Below are positions 1-5,711 of a DNA stretch of 6,479 nt, piece after piece. Numbering within the stretch: the stretch's first letter is position 1; the number at the start of each line of letters is the position of its first letter. The translations under genes and the position numbers were made by a program. The stretch covers positions 1-6,479 of the forward strand of contig CAYXBU010000084.1 in NCBI GenBank assembly GCA_964463245.1, in the 5' to 3' direction. The DNA comes from CAMEON01 sp964463245. GTDB taxonomy: Bacteria; Bacillota; Clostridia; Oscillospirales; CAG-272. The notes under the pieces are model-generated. The model did not search any database. It had not been told where the DNA came from and saw only the letters and a program-made list of their open reading frames with translations.

Positions 1-3000
1 TCAGTCCTTGATCTCCTCCATGACGAAGGCCTCCAGCACGTCGCCCTCCTTGATGTCATTGAAACGCTCCAGACCGACACCGCACTCGTAGCTCTCGGCT
101 ACTTCCTTGACGTCGTCCTTGAAGCGGCGCAGGGAGGAGATCTTGTCCTCCTGGATCACGATGCCGTCCCGCACGATGCGGATCTGTGCCGAGCGGATGA
201 TCTTGCCGTCGGTGATATAGCAACCCGCGATGGTACCCACGTTGGGAACACGGATGGTCTGGCGCACCTCGGCGTGACCCAGCAGCTTCTCGCGGAACTT
301 GGGAGCCAGCATACCCTTCATGGCGGCTTGGATCTCCTCGATGCACTCGTAAATGACGCGGTAGGTGCGGATCTCCACGCTCTGCCGCTCGGCACTGTCC
401 AGAGCCTGCTTGTCGGGACGGACATTGAAGCCGACGATGATGGCATTGGAGGCGGCCGCGAGGGTCACGTCGCCCTCGGTGATACCGCCGCAGGCCGCGT
501 GGATCACGCAGACCCTGACCTCCTCGTTGGAAAGCTTCTGGAGAGAGGCCTTGACCGCCTCCACCGTGCCGTCCACATCGGCCTTGACAATGACGTTCAG
601 ATCTTTCACGCCCGAGCTGAGCTGATCAAACAGGGTGTTGAGGTTGGCGCGGGCGTTGGCCTTGAAGGCCTCCTCCTTCGCCTTATCGCGGCGGCGGTCG
701 GCCAGCTCACGAGCCATGCGCTCGTCCACGACGGCCTCGAACTCGTCACCTGCCTCCGGCACATCGGCAAGACCCGTGATCTCCACAGGCACCGACGGCT
801 CGGCCGTCTTGACACTGCGACCGGTGTGGTCGGTCATACTGCGGACGCGACCCACCGAGGTACCGGCGATGACGATGTCACCCGGCTTGAGGGTACCGTT
901 CTGCACCAGCACGGTCGCCACGGGACCCTTGCCGCGATCCAGCTTGGCCTCGATGACGATACCCTTGGCGCGGCGGTTGGGGTTGGCCTTCAGCTCCTTG
1001 ACCTCGGCCACCAGCAGGACATTCTCCAGAAGCTCCTCGATACCCTCATGCTTGAGAGCCGAGACCGGGACGCACATGACGTCGCCGCCCCACTCCTCGG
1101 GAACGAGGTCGTACTTGGTCAGCTCCTGCTTGATATTCTCCGGGTCAGCCCCCGGCTTATCCATCTTATTGATGGCAACGATGATATCCACCCCTGCCGC
1201 CTTGGCGTGGTTGATGGCCTCGACGGTCTGGGGCATGATGCCGTCATCGGCGGCCACCACCAGAATGGCGATATCGGTGGCCTGTGCACCGCGGGCGCGC
1301 ATGGCGGTAAAGGCCTCATGTCCGGGGGTGTCCAGGAAGGTGATGTCCTGTCCGTTCACCTGCACGCGGTAAGCACCGATGTGCTGGGTGATGCCGCCCG
1401 CCTCACCGGCGGTGACGTGGGTGTTCCGAATGGCATCCAGAAGGGAGGTCTTACCGTGGTCAACGTGACCCATGACGCACACGACCGGTGCGCGGGGACG
1501 GAGATCATCGGCGGAGTCCTCGGTGGTATCGAACAGACGATCCTCGATGGAGACCACGATCTCGCGGGAGGGGATAGCACCCAGCTCCTCGGCCACCAGC
1601 GCGGCGGTATCATAGTCCACCGTTTGGTTGAGGGTAGCCATGACGCCCATGAGCATCAGCCGCTTGACCACCTCGGCGGCGGTCACCTTCAGGCGGGCGG
1701 CCAGGTCGCTGACCACGATCTCATCCGGAATATGCACCTGCAGGGGTGCCTTCTTGACCGGCGGCTGTTTGCCGCGCGGCGTGGACTTGCCCAGCGGCTT
1801 GCGGGGAGCCTGTGCGGCGGCCTTGTTCTTGCCGATCTTCTGGCTTCCGCCGCGTGCATCCTGCATCCGCTCCGAGACGAAGCTGTTCAGCTTGTCGTCA
1901 TACTTGGACAGATCCACCGTGCCGCCGCGGGTATCCACCACGCGGGTCGCGCCGCGGGGATTCTTCTGCACATCGCCGCCCTTGGGAGTCTGCCCACGGA
2001 CGATGGCCTGCACCTGGAAGTGCTCGCGGGGCGCGTTCTGGTTGAAGTCCCCCTTGTCGCGGTCACCGCCCGAACGGCCGCCGAAGCGGTCGCCGGGGCG
2101 ACCGGCACCCTGTCCGCCGCGATTGCCGGCGGGGCGATCTCCATACGCGGGACGGTCACCGTAGGCGGGTCTCTGACCGGCCGCGCCGGCAGGACGATCC
2201 CCATAAGCGGGTCTCTGACCGACCGCACCGGCAGGACGATCCCCGTAAGCGGGTCTCTGACCGGGGGTCGCCGGGCGAGGTGCGCCTGCGGGACGGCTGT
2301 CTCCGGCAGGGCGTCCTTCCTGGCGGGGAGGACGGCTGTCCGGGCGAGCCTCGGGGCGAGCCTCCCGTGCGCCGGGTCTGGATTCGGTTCTCTGCGGCTG
2401 GCTCTGCGCTCCTGCCACAGCACCGCCGGGAGTCGGTCTGCGGGTGGGATTGGCGGCAGGAGCCGCTTTTTCGGCGGCGGCTTTTTCGGCGGCGGCCTTT
2501 TCGGCGGCGGCCTTCTCGGCGGCGGCCTTTTCGNNNNNNNNNNNNNNNNNNNNNNNNNNNNNNNNNNNNNNNNNNNNNNNNNNNNNNNNNNNNNNNNNNN
2601 NNNNNNNNNNNNNNNNNNNNNNNNNNNNNNNNNTCGGCGGCGGCCTTTTCGGCGGCAGCTTTCTCGGCGGCGGCCTTTTCGGCGGCAGCCTTCTCGGCGG
2701 CGGCCTTCTCGGCGGCGGCCTTCTCGGCGGCGGCCTTCTCGGCAGCGGCCTTCTCGGCAGCAGCCTTTTCGGCGGCAGCCTTTTCGGCGGCAGCCTTTTC
2801 GGCGGCAGCCTTCTCGGCGGCAGCCTTTTCGGCGGCAGCCTTCTCGGCAGCAGCCTTCTCGGCGGCGACCTTGGCCTCAGCCGCTTTTACGGAGGGAATA
2901 CAGGTCTTTCCGTCCAGGTAGCCCGTGATATCGTCCACCTGATGCGTCTCGGTCAACGTCTGCATCAGGATGTTGAACTCCTGCTCGGTCAGGGCGCGCT

Positions 3001-3115
3001 GGGTCTTGACGGCCTCCTGACCCTTCTCGGTCAGAATATCCGTCATCTCCTTGCTCTTCAGCCCCATATCCTTCGCCATCTGATTGATCTTGAACTGTGG
3101 ATTGAATACCGCCAT
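1..3115 (-). CDS. infB: Translation initiation factor IF-2, complete ends but interrupted by an assembly gap
   Basis: IF2 is the GTPase that places fMet-tRNA on the 30S subunit and promotes 50S joining. The ATG at 3115-3113 follows an AGGAGG site, and the stop is TGA at 3-1. In order, the protein has an IF2_N-type domain (about 3100-2936), an AAAEK helix array (2866-2461), a Pro/Arg/Gly-rich disordered region, and a second IF2_N domain (about 1745-1590). The GTPase domain follows, with G1 GHVDHGKT (1470-1447), a GGITQH switch I, G3 DTPGHE (1332-1315) and G4 NKMD (1170-1159). Domain II and the two C-terminal domains come last, ending in the typical ECGVGLERFNDIKEGD stretch. The filler of 100 N breaks the frame. 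The part after the gap is open well upstream of the GTG at 2418, so that GTG is not the start. Excluding the gap there are about 1,003 residues, long compared with about 716 in Bacillus subtilis. It lies 50 nt after ylxQ and is probably co-transcribed with it. Confidence 0.97.
2122..2262 (-). repeat. 42-bp repeats encoding GQRPAYGDRPAG units in IF2
   Basis: Two consecutive 14-residue units, GQRPAYGDRPAGAV and GQRPAYGDRPAGAA, occupy 2262-2221 and 2220-2179. A third copy (2178-2122) contains an extra internal RPAYGD before ending in RPAGN. The DNA copies are nearly identical, pointing to recent slippage or duplication. The segment belongs to the Pro/Arg/Gly-rich, probably disordered and strongly basic part of IF2 between the AAAEK helix and the second IF2_N domain. 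Confidence 0.9.
2461..2866 (-). repeat. 15-bp tandem repeat encoding (AAAEK)n in IF2
   Basis: The coding-strand unit is GCC GCC GCC GAA/GAG AAG. Fifteen Glu-Lys pairs lie 15 bp apart upstream of the gap (2860 down to 2650, with a sixteenth unit cut by the gap) and five lie after it (2532 to 2472). Variation between units is almost wholly synonymous (GCC/GCT, GAA/GAG), which suggests selection on the peptide. Alanine-rich EKAAA repeats place Lys and the next Glu at i and i+4, so a rigid, charge-stabilised single alpha helix is the expected structure. At least 21 units would give roughly 105 residues, about 16 nm if fully helical. It links the N-terminal IF2_N domain to the disordered region and the G domain. 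Confidence 0.95.
2534..2633. other. Assembly gap of 100 N inside infB
   Basis: Exactly 100 N, the conventional placeholder for a gap of unknown size, sits inside the 15-bp tandem repeat. Both flanks are the same repeat unit, so the cause is most likely repeat collapse or contig breakage. Taken literally, 100 bases put the infB segments on either side in different frames. A true length divisible by three restores one frame. If the repeat register is unbroken, the length should be 12 plus a multiple of 15 (for example 87 or 102). Confidence 0.97.
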
Positions 3116-3119
3116 ATTT

Positions 3120-3125
3120 CCTCCT
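3120..3125 (-). promoter_or_regulatory. Ribosome binding site of infB
   Basis: A perfect AGGAGG lies 4 nt before the ATG at 3115. It fixes the infB start. It also shows that IF2 has its own strong initiation signal and does not depend on coupling to ylxQ. Confidence 0.85.
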
Positions 3126-3142
3126 GATTAGACACCGGTACG

Positions 3143-3157
3143 CCGTCTCCCGGACGG
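3143..3157 (-). other. Small hairpin between ylxQ and infB
   Basis: Perfect 5-bp arms CCGTC/GACGG surround a 5-nt loop in the 50-nt ylxQ-infB spacer. No U-tract follows, so it is not an intrinsic terminator. It might be an RNA stability or processing element, or chance in G+C-rich DNA. Confidence 0.3.
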
Positions 3158-3165
3158 TGCATCGG

Positions 3166-3516
3166 TCATGTAGATTTCGTATCGGTAGAGAGAGCCGCCT
3201 CGGGCAGGTGAAGTGCCCGCAACAGCCCGGGATCGGTCACACCGACCGCCGCGACGTCGCCGGTCTTGCCGACCGCCCGTCCCAGCTCACCGCAGTCCGC
3301 CTCGATCCGACAGAGCGGGACGCGGTAGTAGGTGCATTTATCGGATAGCCGCTTGTGGGTATTGTCCGAGGTGTCGGATGCCTCGATGACGCACAGGATG
3401 CGCCCTCCCTCGGTCTTCAGGCTATCGCATATCTGTGGAGTGCCCACCACCAGTGCCCTTGCTCGGGCGCACAGCCCCAGCGTGGACAGGAAGTGTCCCC
3501 CTCCCACGGTGCTCAT
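3166..3516 (-). CDS. ylxQ: YlxQ, L7Ae/L30e-family RNA-binding protein
   Basis: This predicted protein of 116 residues belongs to the small L7Ae/L30e/S12e/Gadd45 family found between ylxR and infB in Bacillota; members bind RNA, typically kink-turn motifs. The best recognition stretch is SDNTHKRLSDKCTYYRVP near the middle, the usual YlxQ signature, followed by a GELGRAVGKTG segment and a short variable tail. The ATG at 3516-3514 overlaps the TGA of ylxR (3515-3513) as ATGA, which implies translational coupling; only a weak G-rich Shine-Dalgarno is present. The frame stays open upstream to 3648, but that part is antiphase to well-conserved ylxR and was rejected. The N-terminal part (FLSTLGLCARARALVVG) departs from the common GLARRAGK pattern. 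The exact cellular role is uncertain. Confidence 0.9.
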   Translation of the reverse strand: MSTVGGGHFLSTLGLCARARALVVGTPQICDSLKTEGGRILCVIEASDTSDNTHKRLSDKCTYYRVPLCRIEADCGELGRAVGKTGDVAAVGVTDPGLLRALHLPEAALSTDTKST

Positions 3517-3815
3517 GGTGTACCCGCCCCGTCGGCCTGCAGCTCGGCCTCCAGCCGATCGTAGACCTCCTCGGGGATGGCGCATTCCAGCACCCGCTCC
3601 AGTCGCTTCTTCTTGCGTGCCGCGCAGAGACAGCTCACGCTCCTGCACAGGTAGGCACCCCGTCCGGACTTGCGCCCGGTCAGGTCAAGTTCGATCTGTC
3701 CCTCGGGCGTCCGCAGGACGCGGATCAGCTCGGGCTTGGGACAGCGTCGGTTACAGCCCATGCACTGCCGCTCGGGTATCCTGCGCGGCGGCTTTCCGCC
3801 GGTCGTGTTCGCCAT
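3513..3815 (-). CDS. ylxR: YlxR/RnpM, small RNA-binding protein
   Basis: This 100-residue DUF448 (YlxR) family protein is a nucleic-acid-binding partner in the nusA-infB operon; the Bacillus subtilis homologue has been described as a modulator of RNase P (RnpM). Diagnostic features are RQCMGCNRR near residues 16-24, ELIRVLR at 29-35, GRGAYLC at 51-57 and a basic ARKKKRLERVLE stretch at 66-77. The start at 3815 is supported by AAAGGGGA about 9 nt upstream. The gene lies 61 nt after nusA and overlaps ylxQ by 4 nt. Six cysteines (18, 21, 25, 57, 62 and 64) are more than I would expect for the family and might bind a metal, which is inference only. Confidence 0.93.
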   Translation of the reverse strand: MANTTGGKPPRRIPERQCMGCNRRCPKPELIRVLRTPEGQIELDLTGRKSGRGAYLCRSVSCLCAARKKKRLERVLECAIPEEVYDRLEAELQADGAGTP

Positions 3816-3862
3816 ACCGATCCGTCCCCTTTCCGTGTGGTATGTTGTGCTTGACCGCCCTT

Positions 3863-3880
3863 CTGATCCGGTCAGATCAG
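3863..3880 (-). other. Hairpin across the nusA stop codon
   Basis: A perfect 6-bp inverted repeat, CTGATC and GATCAG with a 6-nt loop, overlaps the TGA of nusA (3879-3877). No run of U follows on the transcript, so termination is unlikely. It may affect mRNA stability or nusA-ylxR coupling, or be chance. Confidence 0.35.
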
Positions 3881-4902
3881 TCGGTCTTGATATCGATCTT
3901 ATGTCCGGTCAGACGAGCCGCCAGGCGGACGTTCTGACCCTCGCGGCCGATGGCCAGGGACAGCTGATCCGGGCTGACCGTCACGCGGCAGGTGCGCTCG
4001 GCGACCATGACCACGTTCTGAACCGTGGCGGGAGCCAGTGCGGCGGCCACATATTCCTCGGGCTGTTCACTGTAGCGGACGATGTCGATCTTCTCGCCCG
4101 ACAGCTCGGAGAGGATGGCATCGATACGCATATTGTGGGTACCGATGCAGGCGCCGACGGCATCCACATCCGGGTCACGGGACTGGATGGCGATCTTGGT
4201 GCGGGAGCCGGCCTCGCGGGACACGCCCTTGATGAGGACGGTGCCCTCCTGAATCTCGGGAACTTCCAGCTCAAACAGCCGCCAGACCAGCTTGGGATGT
4301 GTCCGAGACAGGGTGATGACCGGTCCCTTGGCCTCGCGGTTGATCTCGGTCAAGAAGACCTTGATCTTCTGTCCGACCGTGAAGCTCTCGCCGGGGATCT
4401 GTTCGGCGCGGGGCAGAGGATGCACACCGCGATCCATCTCCAGAAGGACATTGCCGGTGTCGGGGTCGATCTTGCTGACCGTCGCGGTCATCAGCTCTTC
4501 CTTCTTGTTCTCGTAGGCCTCCTGCATCGCCTGCCGCTCACCCTCGCGGATGCCCTGGATGATGACCGACTTGGCGGCGGCGGCACTGAGTCTGTGCATA
4601 TTGTCGGTCTTGACTTCCTTCTCGACCAGACTGCCCAGCTCATACTTGCGGCTGATGGCGTGTGCGTCCTCCAGCGAGATCTGGCAGATGGGATCCTCCA
4701 CGACCTCCACGACTTCCTTCTGGAGGAAGGCTCTCATCTTCTTCTTGGTCGGGTCGATGTCCACCCGCATCAGGGCAGTGGCACCGAATTCCTTCTTGAA
4801 GGCCGACTGGAGTGCCAGCTCGATCTTCTCCAGCATATACGCCTGGGGGATGCCCTTCTCCTTCTCCAACTGCTCAAGTGCGCCAAAGAACTCTGCGTTC
4901 AT
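3877..4902 (-). CDS. nusA: Transcription termination/antitermination factor NusA
   Basis: NusA binds RNA polymerase and nascent RNA and modulates pausing, intrinsic termination and antitermination. The protein has 341 residues, close to other Bacillota NusA proteins (about 370) that lack the C-terminal acidic repeats of Escherichia coli. In order, it has the RNAP-binding N-terminal domain (about 1-125), an S1 domain (about 135-200, including ITLSRTHPKLV at its end), KH1 with VGACIGTHNMR, and KH2 with SLAIGREGQNVRLAARLTG near the C-terminus. KH2 keeps its GxxG (G319-R-E-G322). The KH1 loop reads G254-T-H-N257, so the last glycine is missing. The ATG at 4902 has AAAGGA about 11 nt upstream. The gene starts 51 nt after rimP and is likely co-transcribed with it. 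Confidence 0.97.
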   Translation of the reverse strand: MNAEFFGALEQLEKEKGIPQAYMLEKIELALQSAFKKEFGATALMRVDIDPTKKKMRAFLQKEVVEVVEDPICQISLEDAHAISRKYELGSLVEKEVKTDNMHRLSAAAAKSVIIQGIREGERQAMQEAYENKKEELMTATVSKIDPDTGNVLLEMDRGVHPLPRAEQIPGESFTVGQKIKVFLTEINREAKGPVITLSRTHPKLVWRLFELEVPEIQEGTVLIKGVSREAGSRTKIAIQSRDPDVDAVGACIGTHNMRIDAILSELSGEKIDIVRYSEQPEEYVAAALAPATVQNVVMVAERTCRVTVSPDQLSLAIGREGQNVRLAARLTGHKIDIKTD

Positions 4903-4923
4903 GATGTTTTCAATCCTTTCAGG

Positions 4924-4950
4924 AAAAATAATCGGCTACGGCGACAGCCG
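4924..4950 (-). terminator. Possible weak attenuator between rimP and nusA
   Basis: On the transcript, CGGCT (4950-4946) can pair with AGCCG (4937-4933) and is followed by ATTATTTTT, a terminator-like arrangement inside the 51-nt rimP-nusA gap. The stem is only 5 bp with an 8-nt loop. An alternative tight hairpin, ACGGC-TGTC-GCCGT, uses overlapping bases. Partial, NusA-responsive termination is conceivable because nusA genes are known to be autoregulated in some bacteria, but this is inference. Confidence 0.3.
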
Positions 4951-4953
4951 TCG

Positions 4954-5478
4954 TTACAGGCTGTCGAAATCGAACACGACGTGTGCGCGGCTGACCGCCG
5001 TGCGGGGAAAGCTCAACTGACCGTCGGGGGTGTCCAGCAGGATATGGCCGTCTGTATCCAGACCGCGCAGGATGCCGGTAAAGCTCCGCCGTCCTTCCTG
5101 CGGGGCAAACAGCCTCAGCTCCACCGTCTCGCCGGCGCAGAGGGTGAAGTGCTCCTCGCGGCACAGCTCCCGCTCCAGCCCGGGGGACTCCACCTCCAAG
5201 AGGTAGGCCTGCCCGATGGGGTCGGCCTCATCCAGGACGGGGTCGGCGGCGCGGGACATGATCTCGCAGTCATCCACCGAGATGGCGCCGGAGGCATCCG
5301 GCTTGTCGATGGTCAGGCGGAGGACATAGTCCGCGCCCTCGCGGACGTAGGCCACATTCCAGAGGCGGTAGCCGTTCTGCTCGGCGATCGGTTCCAGCAG
5401 GTCATAGACGACCTCGGCGACCCGCGCCTTGCCGCCGCCTGCGCGTCGGGCGGTCGCCCGGGGGGTGTTTTCTGCCAT
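4954..5478 (-). CDS. rimP: Ribosome maturation factor RimP
   Basis: RimP binds the 30S subunit during assembly and is needed for efficient late maturation. The predicted 174 residues match the family's usual 150-175. The N-terminal alpha/beta domain carries VYDLLEPIAEQNGYRLW near residues 24-40, then ISVDDCEIMSR and the hallmark LEVESPGLEREL. The C-terminal SH3-like domain covers roughly the last 70 residues. A short basic, disordered extension (RATARRAGGGKAR) precedes the conserved domain. The ATG at 5478 is preceded by AAAGGAG (5494-5488) with 9-nt spacing. It is the first large gene after a good promoter and heads the nusA-infB operon. Confidence 0.95.
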   Translation of the reverse strand: MAENTPRATARRAGGGKARVAEVVYDLLEPIAEQNGYRLWNVAYVREGADYVLRLTIDKPDASGAISVDDCEIMSRAADPVLDEADPIGQAYLLEVESPGLERELCREEHFTLCAGETVELRLFAPQEGRRSFTGILRGLDTDGHILLDTPDGQLSFPRTAVSRAHVVFDFDSL

Positions 5479-5557
5479 GCGGGGAGGCTCCTTTCTCGGG
5501 GCGTGCCGTCACGCCGCCGTCACATACCCGGCAAAAGTTAAGAGTGGATTCGCTCAA
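5402..5557 (-). CDS. Possible upstream reading frame overlapping rimP (speculative)
   Basis: A TTG at 5557 has AAAGGAG (5572-5566) 8 nt upstream and opens a 51-codon frame beginning MSESTLNFCRVCDGG. It runs out of frame into rimP and ends at 5402. The TTG lies exactly in the loop of the leader hairpin. The second half of the frame is basic and Arg/Pro-rich, as expected for a shadow of rimP. The Shine-Dalgarno resemblance is the only positive evidence. No homologue is recognised. Confidence 0.15.
   Translation of the reverse strand: MSESTLNFCRVCDGGVTARPEKGASPHGRKHPPGDRPTRRRRQGAGRRGRL
5488..5494 (-). promoter_or_regulatory. Ribosome binding site of rimP
   Basis: AAAGGAG sits 9 nt before the rimP ATG. 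It lies just downstream of the GGCGTG/CACGCC hairpin in the leader, so it should stay accessible unless the leader refolds. Confidence 0.8.
5500..5515 (-). other. Leader hairpin next to the rimP ribosome binding site
   Basis: Perfect 6-bp arms GGCGTG and CACGCC with a 4-nt ACGG loop end 5 nt before the AAAGGAG site. The stem is G+C-rich and should be stable in the RNA. No U-tract follows it. It could insulate the ribosome binding site or be part of a larger leader fold. Confidence 0.5.
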
Positions 5558-5567
5558 AACCCACTCT
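5541..5567 (-). other. Long leader hairpin of the rimP operon
   Basis: Ten-base arms, AGAGTGGGTT and AATCCACTCT on the transcript, pair with nine Watson-Crick pairs and one G-U around a 7-nt TTGAGCG loop. It begins about 25 nt after the predicted transcription start. The following bases (TAACTTTTGCC) give at best a poor terminator tail, so an RNA stability or regulatory role is more likely than full termination. It does not resemble a riboswitch class I recognise. Confidence 0.6.
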
Positions 5568-5597
5568 CCTTTATCCATAATGATCATTTTCACCTAT

Positions 5598-5626
5598 AGT
5601 ATACCACATTCCGTTCGGGAATGCAA
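5598..5626 (-). promoter_or_regulatory. Sigma-A promoter of the rimP-infB operon
   Basis: The -35 TTGCAT (5626-5621) and -10 TATACT (5603-5598) are separated by exactly 17 bp. Transcription should start near 5591-5590, giving a leader of about 110 nt before rimP. It is the only strong promoter-like sequence I see upstream of the operon. Confidence 0.85.
5607..5623. promoter_or_regulatory. Inverted repeat within the promoter spacer (possible operator)
   Basis: CATTCC-N5-GGAATG forms perfect 6-bp arms lying between the -35 and -10 elements and overlapping three bases of the -35. A protein bound here would block RNA polymerase. No regulator is known from this window, so the role is inferred from position and symmetry alone. 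Confidence 0.35.
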
Positions 5627-5651
5627 GCCCTTTTTGCTGACCCGTGTGAAG

Positions 5652-5680
5652 AAAAAGTGCTTTTATTTTCCATACTTTTT
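5652..5680. terminator. Weak A/T-rich inverted repeat after the HlyIII gene
   Basis: AAAAAGT and ACTTTTT arms (7 bp, 15-nt loop) lie 32 bp past the HlyIII stop. An overlapping GTGC/GCAC pairing is followed by TTTTTCTTC on the minus-strand transcript. It is the best terminator candidate between this gene and the rimP promoter, but the stem has little G+C and could be ineffective. Confidence 0.3.
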
Positions 5681-5711
5681 GGGCACAGTGACAAGAAAGG
5701 GCGCACCTTGC

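Noticed and set aside
1..2418. GTG at 2418 as a separate, shorter IF2 start (or an IF2-beta form)
   Set aside because: The same frame continues upstream through the EKAAA repeats up to the gap, and no Shine-Dalgarno sequence precedes the GTG. The apparent start results from the gap.
2461..2866. Tandem 15-bp repeat as a CRISPR array or DNA-level regulatory repeat
   Set aside because: There are no unique spacers, the period is a multiple of three, and the repeat is in frame with IF2 with synonymous variation, so it is a coding repeat.
274..2928. Very long open frame on the plus strand, antisense to infB
   Set aside because: It lies opposite a clearly conserved IF2 gene, runs through the gap, and its length follows from G+C-rich codon bias and a repeat with no stop in several frames. 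Its protein shows no recognisable domain.
3517..3648. N-terminal extension of ylxQ to 3648
   Set aside because: It would lie within ylxR in another frame, and the extra residues do not resemble YlxQ. The ATGA overlap start at 3516 is typical of coupled genes.
3670..5541. Long plus-strand open frame opposite nusA and rimP
   Set aside because: It is a shadow of two well-recognised minus-strand genes and crosses both gene boundaries and spacers. No ribosome binding site or family signature was seen.
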